From assembly GCA_029204225.1 (NCBI GenBank), contig CM055106.1:21025285-21089284 (forward strand): 64,000 nucleotides of DNA. Direction: 5' to 3'. Origin of the DNA: Diphasiastrum complanatum. Its lineage: Eukaryota; Streptophyta; Lycopodiopsida; Lycopodiales; Lycopodiaceae. This document shows, piece after piece, positions 1-14,029 of this stretch. The notes under the pieces are model-generated. The model ran no database searches. It saw nothing but the letters and a program-made list of their open reading frames with translations, and was not told the DNA's origin. How positions within the stretch are numbered: the stretch's first letter is position 1; each line of letters starts with the position of its first letter. Made by a program: the position numbers and the translations under genes.

Positions 1-1238
1 CATCTGCGCACCTGTAAAATTGTGTATATATTGAATACCATCTACGTATTCAAACAAGCAAAAAGTGTGAAGGAGTGTGAAGCATAACAACATCAGAACA
101 AAACATCACTGATAATTAGAGACAAACACTGTAGATGCTTTCGTGCATCAATTCTTTTCTTCCAGATGTATTGTCAATAATAGGTTCATCACGTTTACAG
201 ATTGTGTGATTAGCTTTGTGAAGCACGCAGTTACGTCCGCTATTGTCTTGTGCTCACCTATATATTTCGCTATACTTAATCTGATTATAGCTCTGTTTGT
301 TCTGCGTTTAGATTTGTGTCAATATTGCAATGCTTTTCTACATTTTGTCTGACTTTCTTATTGCTTAATCTGGTAGTCTGCTCTTCGCAAATTATTATTA
401 GTCTAGTTGTTCGCGACTAATATTTTGTCTAGCTGTTCACGACAAATTATCTTTTTGATGTTTTGATGCTTAATGTTTGGCTACGTAATCAGATCGAACG
501 TGACTTCTATCACTAATGTTCTATTCGAGTCTGATAGGCGTAGTCATGCTTGAGAAAAGAGTGAAATAGCTTATTCCGCTACGCACGAACATTTTCTATT
601 CGAGTTTCGAGTTTGCTTCTTTTCGTGTTCATCTCTTTTTGAGTTATCTTGGTTTCAGACCCCATCTTTCCAACAAAAAGGAGCAAGATTATAACGATCG
701 TGCACCCAATGAAGATTTCATCCCCTTTTCCTTGGAAACATATGGTTGGCTTCACAAGAATTTAATGATTTTTTATCTTTACGCGTGGAGCTTATGGTGA
801 AACACCAATGACAAAGCATTACTTTACCATTCGTCATTGTTTCTTTCTACCGTCAACGTATTTCTATTGCATTACAATGTTCACAGGCGCTTTCAATTAC
901 TCGACGACCTTAGTTTGCAGGAGCGGTTGCTTCAAAGCTTCCTACATTACCTATTACTGGATCTATTCTAGTTAGTGATTTACATCAGGCAGTTGGTTTT
1001 GAGTAATTAGCTTACTATTTTAAGTTATACTTAGCTATTTGGTAGCTTAATTCCATTTTACCGTTTTATGGTATTATTTCGTATACTTTAATCTTTTTGT
1101 ATGATCATGGATTTTCCCATTTTTTTTAATAAAAGCAGAGATATTATTATTATATAGAAATCTGCTCACACAATGACACTAGTGATAAAATGTGAGTGGA
1201 TGTGTTGTGTTGCCAAGGAGCCCTTGTTGGAAGGCGGG
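1..1238. other. AT-rich stretch without a recognisable gene
   Basis: No reading frame here carries a motif I recognise; the longest (143-352, plus) is 69 codons of hydrophobic low-quality sequence. A degenerate tRNA-Met primer-binding-like string, TGGTTTCAGACCCC, lies near 651, so the left part may be an old copia LTR with leader. That is inference from one weak motif. Confidence 0.3.
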
Positions 1239-1765
1239 AGCATTATGGCAAGGACTTTGTGGCATAATATGACAATAATAGCTTGAATAGAGACATTTGA
1301 ATCTTCAATTGATAATAATAAACTTTAGTGCAATCACATAAACTTCAATCTCTTATGATATAAATTTCTTTTAGAAAATGAGTTTGGGCTTGTAAACTTG
1401 GAATCCCTAATATGACGTGTTATTGAGTTCACACGAAGTGATATGATATTATAAGATACAAATAACAACCCGACCTCTGCAGAAACCTGAGGGTGGGGCC
1501 CTGACCTGCATGGAAGGACTGAGGTGAGCATTATGGCAAGGACTTCGTGGCATAATACACAATATTAACTTGAATATAGACATTTAAATCTTCAATAGAT
1601 AGTAATAAAGTTCAGTTCAAACACCATCAACTTCAATCTCTTATGATATAACTTTTTTAGTTTTGTCTTTTAAAAAATGAGTTTGGGCTTGTAAACCTGA
1701 AATTCATAATATGACGTGTTATTTAGTTCACACAAAGTGATATGATATTTGATAAGACATGAAGA
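1239..1765. repeat. Two-copy tandem repeat, period about 289 bp
   Basis: The segment opening with GCATTATGGCAAGGACTT at about 1,240 recurs at about 1,529. Both copies then contain matching blocks in the same order: GACATTT.AATCTTCAAT, ACTTCAATCTCTTATGATAT, GAGTTTGGGCTTGTAAAC and ATATGACGTGTTATT. The copies differ by many substitutions and small indels, so the duplication is old. The short ORF at 1,334-1,531 (minus) is an accident of the repeat. Confidence 0.8.
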
Positions 1766-1789
1766 AATAACTCAATCAACTTACCATAT

Positions 1790-4130
1790 TGGACTCTAAT
1801 AATCATGGATATTAAAAATTTTAATCAATTGTTGCAACGCATCATCATTGTACTTTGCTTTGTCAAAGACTATATAAAATAGGTGTGGAAATATGTGATC
1901 GAATGGAGGTTGGTGATGACATAGTTGTGTTTTAGCATTGGCGTATTCTATCAATAAGGAGATAAAATTATAATCTTTTTGTTGCATTGTTTCAATTAAC
2001 TCATAACAACACAACATGTTCACCAAATATTAAAAAAACAAAGAATCTCAATGAATTTGTGATACTTTCAAACACCCACTCATCTAAAACTAGTCCTTCT
2101 TGATACAAATCATCACATGTATGATGTAATTACATCCAATCCTTCAAAGTGTTTAGAAGGGATGTATTTGATTGTCTGTAGTCTTTGATTGTACATTGCA
2201 AAATTCTTCTTCCAATATTAACTGAAATTGTTTTACCTTATACTTTGTATAAAGTCTCTAATTCATGGTTAGCTTTTCAAGAGAAAAACAATTGTCCCTT
2301 CTGTTCCTCTATTTTCTTTAATCTATCAAAACCAATGATCATACCAATAGCATTTGAGTAAAATTCTCCTTTCACATTGGGCCTGCATAAGTTTTGAATA
2401 TAGTCTTGTTCTATCTCCCAAATACTGTATGAATGGCACTCCTAATTTCAGAATGAATAGACAATAAACCATGTATCATTTAGAATGACTTCAATCAAAG
2501 AACCATTTAATTTGAAAACCTTTACTCTTAAATTTTCAACTTTTGTAGCAATTGTTTTTCTTGACAAAGGCAACATTATGTTGATTTATCTTTGTTTATT
2601 ATTGCATGATTTCTTTTGCAATTTTCACAAACTTTTGAAGACTAATCTAAAAAAAAGACTCCAAACGTATTGTGATTATCTTGTTTTCGATGTTGACGGT
2701 TGTAGAATGAGTGTGGTTAGAGCTTCTCCCTTCTCCTTTGAAGTTTTTTTCAACTATTGCAAAATTTCCAACTGAAATATAATCAAATATTTCCAAGTAG
2801 ATATACTTGTGAAATAATTTTTGTCAATAAAGAGTGTGATTGTGTCATCATCGCTTTCATCAGTCAAATCAAATTTCAAATATCTTTTATGTGTAGTTGT
2901 ACTATTCCAATTTTATACTTCACCCATATTTGACCCACAAATAAACCACTTACGGTATTGGGAAGCATGTCATATACTTGAACTGTTGAATCTCACTATG
3001 AACGTGTTGGACTAATTGATTTTCTTCTTGCTTGACTATCTTCATTCGTTCGATAAGATGCTTTAGCTTGTAGCAAACTTAGTTTTTCAGTTTCGGAAAT
3101 TTATTCTTTGCCTTTGAAAAAAAAAAATCTTCTCAAGCTCTTTGTGATCATGGTAGTCACAAATTTCTTGTTGTCAGTTACCACATCATTGTCTTCATTC
3201 AAACCAATAAAACAAGTTTCCCACAAGTAAATGAGATTAGTAATCGCAATCTTCATTATAAATAATCACATTTTAGTATTCAAAATCAATATTTACAATA
3301 ATTATTTCAAAATTTTGCATTATTTAATCATAATTAGTATTCAAAGTATTCATGATCGGCAATCAAACTATTCAAAATGAATAATCAAGACCATTGGCAA
3401 CAAATTTTCAAGATTATTCACAATGATCACGATCAATATTCAAAATATTTTAATATTCACAATCAATAATCACAGTATCCACAATCGGTATTCAAGAGTT
3501 TTCACGCTTAGTATTTACAATCCGTGTTCAGAATATTCACTTTTCAGTATTCACAATTTTAGGTCGTCACCAACCATTAAATATTAGGTAGTCTTTCAGA
3601 CGTCTCTGAAAATATCGAAGACATTTTGTATATGTCTAGCAAAAGAAAGCACAATGACGAAATTATAATTAGATAAACATCAGCTATATTAGTTTGTTGA
3701 TGCTTTTCATATTTTAGAAAATTCCTACTAAGTACCATTGTCTAAGCCTCAAACAAAACACACTACATGATTTTTCAATTGAAAACTTTCACTATCATGG
3801 CAAGTGCTTTGTGTATCAATTAACCATTTTCCACACAAACTAATATCATGTTCCTTATCAATTACTTGAACTCATCACTGCCACTTGCCAAATTCAAAAT
3901 TTAATATCACAATCATATTTAATTTTCATGATAGAAATATTAAACTCATGCACATTCATTAATCTTTAAATATTGTAATTTGCAATGTTATTTCTCAAGT
4001 GATTGTTATCCACATTATATTTGAAAATTCCAACAATGTAATGGATTCTTTGTGATGATTATGCCCCTTTTTCTGGCTCTTTAAAAAGAAGAAAATGTCA
4101 TTGGATTTTTTTTTTATATAAATTTGACCA
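1790..4130. other. AT-rich non-coding stretch
   Basis: Short frames at 1,796-2,026 (minus), 2,485-2,775 and 2,821-3,015 (plus) show no recognisable domain, are AT-driven and do not join up. I see no gene. The part from about 3,230 to 3,570 is a separate short-period repeat. Confidence 0.4.
3230..3570. repeat. AT-rich short-period degenerate repeat (first block)
   Basis: Variants of ATTCACAATCAATATTCA recur every 10 to 20 bases without strict register. The same word family fills 36,930-37,905, suggesting a shared, highly diverged satellite-like origin. Confidence 0.55.
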
Positions 4131-4277
4131 AAAAAAATGCGCGTCAGTCCGTGCGCGTCAACCTGCGTCAGTCCGCGTCAGCCTGCCATGTGGCAGTTTT
4201 TGACAGGTCCAAAAAAGTCAGACTGCAGATTATGGTTTATTAATGGCATGTGGAAAAGTCAAAGAATCCATAACACA

Positions 4278-4416
4278 ATGGAATGGACCGGGCACAGGCC
4301 ATTCTGCCCGGTGCAGCTTGCCAAAAAAATTTAGGCTCGGCCCTTTCGGGCCTCACCTAAAAAAATTCTGAAAAGCTTTACCGGGCAAAATGGCCTGTGC
4401 CCGCGGCCCATTCCAT
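4278..4416. mobile_element. Foldback (MITE-like) hairpin, copy 1
   Basis: The left arm begins ATGGAATGGACCGGGCA and the right arm ends with its imperfect reverse complement, ..TGCCCGCGGCCCATTCCAT. The arms (about 35 bp each) enclose about 67 bp that hold a second small palindrome, GGCCCTTTCGGGCC. A related sequence at 35,900-35,971 shares the left arm and the adjoining CCAAAAA.ATTT.GGC block, so this is a dispersed family. No target duplication was identified, and the superfamily is unknown. Confidence 0.6.
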
Positions 4417-4429
4417 AGTACATAATAAA

Positions 4430-5490
4430 ATATAGCTTTTTGAGATTCTAGTTTGCGATACCTACTATTGCTTACAATGGATTCCAACCAATATAGTAGC
4501 GAATTGTATGTTTAATACAAAAGATATAAGTATAAAGATAACATCAACAAGAGTTGGTGAAAAAGTCTTGAGCTCATTCTGAGAGAAGGGTACATCGCCG
4601 ATCAAGCAAACAAAAGTTTCAGAGCTAGAAACATATTTAACACTTGATCAACTAATTTTGGACTTTGCAATAATCCATTTTTAATAACGGACATGATAAT
4701 TTTCAGATGTAATTATGACAAAACAATATAGACTTCACACATATTTCGAGAGGCTCGTGTTGTTTACAAAAAAATATTTAAAAACAGCAAATTAATATAA
4801 AAATCTTGAAACATAGTATGGATCTATCATATATTTTGAAATTCTAACTAACTTGCAACACATAAAACACACATGAAAATATAAACGAAAAAGTACCACA
4901 TAGGCAATTCAAAAAATTAGCATTGAAATTATTTACATCTCACATATACATGCACATCAAAGCAAAGATGGTTTTTGGACAAAACAACTGCAAGATATCT
5001 CTATTTATAAAATGTATTACAAAATATATACATGGATTGGCAAATGCCCATTACAAAATATTTACATTGATTGGTAGGGGCCAAGCACCAATATGGTACG
5101 TGTCTTCAATATCTAAGTCTATATGTACATCACGTGTAACACGAGTATTGGAATCATCTGATTCTTCAGAAGATTGATCATCTGAACCATATTTCAAACA
5201 TTTCATATTCTCCAGATAGGCTTTAGTAAGATTTATATTTTCCGGAGTGTTAATTGGTACAATGTTTCGGTCACCGACATTTAGCAATGGTGCTACCATA
5301 TAAGATAGTCGATATAAACACGCCGACCAGTCTGGACCGCAAATAAATTCTATCTTTTTTGAGACCCAACCAAGAAAAAATGTCAAATAGTTTAAAAAAT
5401 CTACACACCGTAGACAAAGAAAGAGACATTGACATCAAATAAGTTCTAATTCTTTGAGACCAAAGCAAAAGAAATTAAGGAGGTCAAAAA
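4430..5490. other. Intergenic stretch with one acidic minus-strand ORF
   Basis: The only notable frame is 5,051-5,386 (minus, 111 codons), whose second half is acidic and serine-rich (a DDQSSEESDDSN run). It resembles acidic tails found in some transposase-derived proteins, but no catalytic motif is visible and I do not recognise it. Confidence 0.3.
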
Positions 5491-5493
5491 AAT

Positions 5494-6486
<993 letters not shown>

Positions 6487-7560
6487 ATCAACGTGTAGTT
6501 CTCTTATGGTAACTTTCTAAGTTTGATGGTAACACTAATACATATTTTTGTGTTGGTGTGTAAGAGCAATCCTATTTGTTCTTGTATTGAAGCACGTACA
6601 AGAGTGTTGTGGTGATTGCATGATCTATAACATTGTTGTCAACTTGGCATTAGAGCCTTGGTGGCATTAGAGTCTTGGTGACAAGAACGAAGAATTGGAA
6701 TCGAATTCATGACGATTTGAGTTAACGTCAAATGATGAAGCTTTTCGAAAGTTGTGGATAGCACAAATCAAGTTTGTGGAGATTTGAAGATTTTCTCAAG
6801 GCTGTAAAAAGAATCAGGGATAGGAATTTGTCGCTTGAATCATAAAGGCAGCCTAACGAAAGTTCAAAATTCCGTAGAAGGATTGCTTGGTGTATGCAGT
6901 TAGTGTGATCACAATTCTCAAGTGTTTCAAGAACGGATTGAAGCCACAGTTCTCTTGTTGTAGGACGACCTTAGAGAGGTGTGTAACTATCAGAAGAAGT
7001 CCTGGAAAGCATTAAGATTTGGCTCATAACTATGGCTGGTGGCCGATCAGGGTTTGAAACTATGAAAGATGGAATATTTCTTTACATTTGACCATTTTCG
7101 ATGCTGGAAGTTCGTACAACAGGGTGCCCTAATGCTTAGAAGGGAGTGCCAAATGGCCGTACACAGTCGCACGCAGACTTTACCGTAATCTGTAGGGGCT
7201 GCCCAACTCTCATCCACCATAGCTAGCTTGTTGAAGGTGTAGGAGAGAGAGAGAGAGAGTAGGAGTAACCTCCTAGAGGCATTCTTGAAACAAAAACCAA
7301 CCTGGCTTTCAATTTGGGGGCAAAGTTCTTTTACGTTTTTCTAAGTTTGGTGGTAATACTTTTATCCAGTTCTAGAGTTATCAGGCTGAATCTTTTACGA
7401 GCCCTATAGTGAATACTTAACTTGTTCTCTTTGTACTTGATATGTTGATGTGTATACACAGTTTTGTGTTGGTGTGTGAGAGGAATCCTTATTTTATTGT
7501 CTTGAAGCACCTATGAAAGTGTTGTGGTGATTGCATCGATCTATAACATTGTTGTCAACT
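6487..7560 (+). mobile_element. TRIM-like short LTR element
   Basis: Two direct repeats bound about 670 bp of non-coding DNA. The left one runs from about 6,487 to 6,648 and the right one from about 7,322 to 7,560. Both share TTTCTAAGTTTG.TGGTAA, TTTTGTGTTGGTGTGT, AGTGTTGTGGTGATTGCAT and ATCTATAACATTGTTGTCAAC. Directly after the left repeat lies TGGCATTAGAGCC, a two-mismatch version of the tRNA-Met primer-binding site, and directly before the right one lies TTGGGGGCAAAG, a polypurine-tract-like run. The interior has no RT or integrase. The left repeat is internally deleted, and no clean target duplication is visible. Confidence 0.6.
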
Positions 7561-9065
7561 ACAACATCATCATTGCAACCTCCACAACAGGAGCTGTTGA
7601 GGCGACTCCTCCTACGATCTCTCTTCTTCCAAGAATGTCAGGAAGAGGCACTGGCATTATCATGCGGGGGGGGGGACTCTTGCTAGAGAGACCCTCGTAG
7701 GAAGGAAAAATACCTCGGTTGGAGGGGTGTGGAAACTGAATATCCTTGGAGCGAGAGAAGGTTGACGGGTAGTCAACCAGCCTACTAGAACTCCGAGCCT
7801 CTCATCAAGCTCTTAGTCTCTCGATGAGTCTGTCTACCCGCAAGGGAGACATTCCATCCATGTAATTGAGCAACTCCTCATCACTCGTGGAGGAAATAAG
7901 GCTGACTAGCGACTACAGCCGAATCCCTAACTAGTTGGAGACGTGTCACAAGACATAATGGATGAAAGGTGAGATAAATACGTCAAGCAATCAAAGATAG
8001 GTTTAGAAATTGCAACCTCATTTAATGCAAGAAATAAGTTCAAATAAATGAGTTTAGTTCAATAACAAATAAAAAAATATTATTGGCTTCATTCCAACCT
8101 AAAAATTATAAATATTGAAGTTAAATTTCATGCAGTTATAGACATGCAATCAAAGACCGTAATTATTAACAAAATAACTATACATGAATTCTCCAAGAGT
8201 ATAAATATAATGTCCCAAGGACATATTAGAGTTAATCTCCTTTCACCTTCTAATCCATATAAATAGCCACAAGTTTTTATTTCCTACCACTATCTTTTCT
8301 CTTCCGTCAGGTGTAGATGCAATTTTGCAGAAAAACAAAGGTTTCTACATAGGTGAAATAGCCGAAAATCTGCGAGATTTACTCACGATTCTATGATAGT
8401 TCAACTGTGTAGCAGTTTTACAAGAAGTTTCGGCTCAGGTGAAAAAGGTGAAAAGTGTGAAGGATAAAAAAATACATGTAGATCTCGTCGTTTTGGGCCT
8501 TCTTCAACATCTCGAAAGATGCGACACCTGAAAAAATACACAGTATTTCTTGTAGACAACAAAAGTGACAATGACAATTTGCTCATTATCGACTTCCACG
8601 GCATTCTACACACTGTCATGATATTTAATAAGGCTTGTTAGTCATAAATATTACCATCTATTACAAGATCCATTAATTGTACAATTAATCAGTAGATTAC
8701 AAGATGGTTAGTGTGTCAATAAATAATGACTAAATGCCAACATCAAAGTTGATGAGAGGAACGTTCATTCAGGTGATCAGAGATATGTAGAAAGAGAATG
8801 ATCACTAACAGATGATCGCAAGAGAGTTCTCAGTGTGCAAAGTAGTGTGAGACACATAGTGCTACGCATGATCATAAGCTATCTCATGACAGACATTGTA
8901 GTGATATGTATTCTTGCTAGTATATTGCACAATCAATTCGTAAAGAATAATTGTACTCAGCTCATTTAATTGAAGCATAAGGTAGGACTTTCTTGCACAT
9001 TATTTGTGTCTTGAATATCTGATTTTATTCACTCTTTCTCATGTTATGATAACACATTTCAATCA
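7561..9065. other. Stretch without a recognised gene
   Basis: The first 400 bp may be the upstream half of the Pro/Ser/Thr-rich broken frame. The rest, up to the primer-binding site at 9,571, is AT-rich and may be copia LTR sequence. A poly-G run lies near 7,667. No exon-like signal was found. Confidence 0.35.
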
Positions 9066-9325
9066 TCGTACTTCTATAGCAATAACGTCTATGCCTTTCA
9101 TGGTTGTCTACGACACCTTGAAAAGGCAGTAGAACGGATGTCATTGACTCCTACACTATCAAGTATCAGAGGTATTAATTCGTGTTATCAATTATCATTC
9201 TCATTACAACTTTCACAATAATAACGGCTACACCTTCCATGGTTGTCTACAACACCTCAAGAAGATAGTAGAAAGGATGTCACTGACTCCTACGTTATCA
9301 GTTATTAGAAGTGTTAATTTATTTT
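9066..9325. repeat. Two-copy tandem repeat, period about 135 bp
   Basis: The block containing ATGGTTGTCTAC.ACACCT, GTAGAA.GGATGTCA.TGAC and CTCCTAC..TATCA occurs at about 9,070-9,190 and again at about 9,205-9,320. It lies inside the presumed LTR that ends at 9,570. Confidence 0.7.
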
Positions 9326-9570
9326 ACATCTGGAAGTTACAAGATTCTGGCTCATAGTAGATCTCAGATACGTTGAAGGCTATTGTTGTTCTAACTTTAA
9401 TTCCAGACTGTCAATTCATTCTATTTATCAATTAATTGTGCAGCCCACAAGACTATAGTTAGGATTACTAAATCTAACTACAAGAGACTAAAAAGGTTCC
9501 AATTCTAAAATCGAATCCATCCATTCATTTTACAATAGTGGCATTAGAACGACCTCCACATTTCCAACAG

Positions 9571-9582
9571 TGGTATCAGAGC
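9571..9582 (+). promoter_or_regulatory. Copia primer-binding site (tRNA-Met)
   Basis: TGGTATCAGAGC directly follows a TTTCCAACA LTR-like end. In plant copia elements this sequence pairs with the 3' end of initiator tRNA-Met to prime minus-strand DNA. A degenerate second version (TGGTTTCAGAGCC) follows about 40 bp later. The same junction occurs in reverse orientation at 15,344-15,355. Confidence 0.7.
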
Positions 9583-9599
9583 TAGAGCCGAACCATTGA

Positions 9600-10340
9600 T
9601 ATTTCCAACAGTGGTTTCAGAGCCTTAGATTTCTTGATTAAACTTTACTCTAACTTCAGTTTGTAGAACTAATAGAGTCATACTCTAATGGTGTGCTACC
9701 ATCTCCTATGCAAGATCTTGCAACAAACTGGAGATGATTCTCACTAGCTATCTCAATCTCTCCAAAACTAGATCTACTTCACATTAAATGATGGAGTATG
9801 GGCAAAGTTAGGATCAAACACTCTTAGCACGTGTGAAATACACTAAGAAACCAAATTTGACTCAAATACAATGATATTGTATGAAACAAAATGGCTAAGA
9901 TCTCAAAACAGTGCCTAGATCACATATAGATGAGATTGGTAAGCATTCAACTGTGATTTTGGATCAAACAAGCAATCTCTTGACCAAACCAAACCCAGGT
10001 CTAGGTGCCCTACCTAACCCTCTTCAAAAGCTTATAACTTTTGATTGGCACAACCAAATGGAATGAAACTGATCGCATCAAAAACTAGACAAAAATAGCT
10101 TCAAAACAAGCTATCTAGCAAGATTTTTGGATCAACCATGAAAGAGAACTCCCAAACTGAAATTGGATGACTCTCACACATGTCTGAGCACCTGATTCCG
10201 TACAGTACCAGGTCAGACCCAATCAATGCCCTATTGATCTCTTTTGATCCAAAATTGAACAAGATAGCTAGGAAAATGGACCTTGACAATTTCTAGCTCA
10301 AGATTGATGAATAGTTTTCACTTAAATGGATCAAAATGTG
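9600..10340. other. Copia leader-like non-coding stretch
   Basis: Between a plus-oriented primer-binding site (9,571) and a minus-oriented one (11,011). No gag motif is readable in either strand. I treat it as decayed leader and untranslated sequence of one or both elements. Confidence 0.35.
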
Positions 10341-10349
10341 AAAGATTTC

Positions 10350-11010
10350 AGATCCTTAAGATCCAATCTACTTGAATGATCTTTGGTTAGAAAGAGAAAT
10401 ACACTATCAATTTCACCAATGTAGAAAAATCAGCATCTACACACAATTTGAGATGCAAACACTAATAGAACTTGATCAAACTTGAATGAAATGATTATGT
10501 ATTGTTGTTGTCCATACAAAACCAGCAAGCTACTATATTTCACACGTGTGGATCCAAAAATAGCAAATATAGATCATTCTACACATAGAATTGCAAGCAA
10601 TCACCAAGATAGTGCACCAATGGATAGTAGAACCCAAGAGAACCATGTATGAGCATGAAATGAGATAGAGAAGAGAGAAGATGACTCTCTCCATGAGTTA
10701 CATCCTTTTATAGAAGGTCCAAACCCTATTTGGCCACTTGGCTTTCCCACCAAAATGCTAACCCTACCAATTTTGGGTCTAGATTCAATGTACCCAACTT
10801 ATTCAAATTGAATCTACTCAAAGTCGCATTCTATCTTTCCCACACTTTTAAAAAGTGTTTATTCAAATGAAATTTAGACTAATGAACTTTGAAAAGTCAA
10901 CCTCTAAGTCTAAAACAAGTTTTGGCCTCAATATGCCAAATATGAAAATATTGCAAAATGTGATGAAACTAGTTGAATCTTTCACACAAAATGCATGGTA
11001 ACCTTAGGTA
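10350..11010 (-). repeat. Copia-associated dispersed repeat, copy A
   Basis: Aligns by eye with 14,520-15,110 over most of its length. Shared anchors are TACTATATTTCACACGTGTGG, TTCTACACATAGAATTGCAAG, GTGCACCAATGGATAGTAG, AACCCAAGAGAACCATGTAT and AAAAGTGTTTATTCAAATG. Its purine stretch at about 10,663-10,682 is short and interrupted, whereas copy B carries about 45 pure GA units at the same place. It sits just inside the minus-oriented primer-binding site at 11,011, so it is probably a copia leader. Confidence 0.7.
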
Positions 11011-11023
11011 GGCTCTGATACCA
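11011..11023 (-). promoter_or_regulatory. Copia primer-binding site, minus orientation
   Basis: On the minus strand this reads TGGTATCAGAGCC, preceded by ..AATTCAACA, a typical LTR 3' end. A copia element pointing left is therefore inferred, with its 5' LTR to the right from 11,024. Confidence 0.75.
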
Positions 11024-12879
11024 TGTTGAATTTCACATGTGTGGATTGTCCACTACATGTACTTGTGATCTCCTAAGATGTGTAGATGCAGCAAGATCAA
11101 GACTAGATTGAGATTCAAGATCAATCTTAGATCCTATGGCAAAAACACACTACTACATGCATTCAATCACTTCCAACTCTCACTCACACGTGTGGGAAGT
11201 GTTCCAAAAGTATTCTAAGTAAAAACAAGCTGCTCTCCTCGGGTAGAGAGAGAAAAACCATCATGAGCTCTCGGGTAGAGAGAGAAAGCTAGAAATTCAA
11301 TGACACTCAAAATCCACTCAATCTCAAAATCAATTAGATCCAAATGAGGATTACAATGATATTAGTAGATCCACGAGCTACCACTATGCTTAACTATGAT
11401 TAGACCATACTTTGTCACCTCTTGATCCTATTGGACCATTGATCCATGCACCTCTTAATTTTATTGGACTATATTCAAGCACACCTCAATTTCCTATTGG
11501 ACCTCATATGGTTCCACCTCTAAATCCTATTGGACCTCTTGGAATTCATCAAACAAAAGCATTACACTTGTCTACACTCTAATTGGCACGAGTTTAGCCT
11601 CCTACTCTATTTTGGCTCAATAGTGGCATTACAAGTGGAAATGGATAATTTGCCATCTATGCCAAATTTGACCCTATCAACATTCTACACCTAAATGCTT
11701 GACTATGAAATTCTATGAGACCCCTATATCAAACATTTTGATTTACTTTACAATTCTCCACACATGGGAACATCCTCCACACATGTGAGATTCACTCACA
11801 AACTTCTATCATAGAAAACACCAAGCTAGGTTTTTGCCCATTTCTCACAAAACATGCATGGTTCTATAAAAAAAATCACGTAACTGGGATTTTTGAATTC
11901 CGTTCGATATGGACCTAAACTGTGAAAATCAATCTAAACATTGACTTGGTAGAAGTCCCACAAAAAGACCTAAATTCCTTTTGTTAGCTTTTAACTAATC
12001 AAATAACTATGTGATCATCGGGTTGGACTTACACATGCAGGGTGCCAAATCCCTCTCACTTATTAACTATGGTTGAGGTTGCCTCGATATCCACAAATCC
12101 TCCATTGAGACCAACAAATGAATTTAGCTTCTGCTCATACTAGGTTTATCCATCTGATAGTTCACAATAGTAACATAGGATATAAGAAATTACACCATCG
12201 ATAGTGCATTAATGTTCATTCTTAACAATGAGCAATGTTTAGTTCTTTAGCAATCGAACCTTATACAGCAGTAAGAACTGAACAAAGGATCAAGGAGTTA
12301 GATCGACTTGTTCCATCCACTGTGGACGAAAAAACTCTAAAAGCTCAGTGTTACATACACTCTCAACGACGAAATCAATGGAAGACACAAACTCTCGATG
12401 ATTGATTACAAAGAAGATGGAGTACATATAGAGAAAAGTCTAAGGTCGGCACACCCCTTGAACAGGAAGGTGTGACGTTCTATATAAAATAAGCTTATTC
12501 ATTCTTAACTAATAATATGCTAACATGTGTTTTATTACTGAGGTGGCATTCTTCCATATCATTCTAAGCTTATTAGGTGATGACACATGTATAGTCGCAA
12601 CCATCAATTGAGTTGCGAGTGCACCGACTGGACTAGAAAATATTCGATATTCAATCTTATTTGTTTATTAGGTCGATGTCATTTCATATGTTCTTCCAAT
12701 AAAGTACATTTCTTTGCAGGGGCTTCGACGTAAGGCCTAGTGATCGAATTAGAATGGGAATTTTTTCGTGGATGTGGATGGAAGGTTAGTGTAGTATTGT
12801 TTTTGTGAAATTTTGTTTTTTGTACTACTCAATATATAAATATTAATTTTAATTACACACATTTGTTTCTTTTTGTGTT
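11024..12879. other. Presumed copia LTR and flanking non-coding DNA
   Basis: Starts as the LTR that ends at the primer-binding site on its left. It contains several CACATGTG/CACACGTGTG palindromes (11,185, about 11,777 and others), a small tandem duplication of CTCGGGTAGAGAGAGAAA near 11,238 and 11,267, and a TATATAAAA box near 12,481. No coding motif was seen, and the outer LTR end could not be placed. Confidence 0.4.
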
Positions 12880-13092
12880 TTGATATACATCATACACTAC
12901 CATGTGGGCATATGGAGGCCCCCACGTTTGGATGAGATAGAATTAGAAGAAGAGGAGATTGAATATGAGAGTAGCTCACATCATCAAAGAGACACGATAA
13001 AAAATCTACGATTATACCTAGACCTAGATTCAGATGAGTGTCAAGACTTGTTTGATGATGAGAATGACGTAAATGATGAGAATGATTTATAA
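12880..13092 (+). other. Small acidic ORF, unrecognised
   Basis: A 70-codon frame with an acidic core and tail (IELEEEEIEYES and DSDECQDLFDDENDVNDEND). It could be the last exon of a decayed transposase or a chance frame. No upstream exon with matching phase was found, and I assign no function. Confidence 0.25.
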
Positions 13093-13099
13093 TTATTGA

Positions 13100-13749
<650 letters not shown>

Positions 13750-13914
13750 CAAACAAACAAACAAACAAAACAATAAGCAAAACAAACAAAAATCAAGCAC
13801 CAACCTCAAGCACTAATCTTCAAGCTGATCGCCCTCAATCACTCCAAAGATGCTCCAACTTGTAGAAAACAGAGTGAGAGAGAAGGCGCTGGATCGCACG
13901 AATTCGAGAATTGA

Positions 13915-14020
13915 AACAAACGTCGGAATCCGATGTCCTCCAAACAAGTCGGATTCCGATGTCCGTGCCCAACGTGGACGTCAGAATCCGACATCCGTCG
14001 CATTTCGATGTCCACGTCTG
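13915..14020. repeat. Cluster of near-palindromic GTCGGAATCCGA motifs
   Basis: Four variants of GTCGGAATCCGATGTCC occur within about 100 bp, in both orientations. They form several possible small hairpins in a locally GC-richer patch. Function unknown. Confidence 0.5.
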
Positions 14021-14029
14021 TTAACTGAT

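Noticed and set aside
640-665. Degenerate primer-binding-like TGGTTTCAGACCCC as proof of a copia element in the first kilobase
   Set aside because: Only one weak motif; no gag, LTR partner or second site was found, so I mention it only as a possibility.
12245-12260. ATCGAACCTTA string as a possible tRNA B box
   Set aside because: No A box at the right distance and no foldable arms around it.
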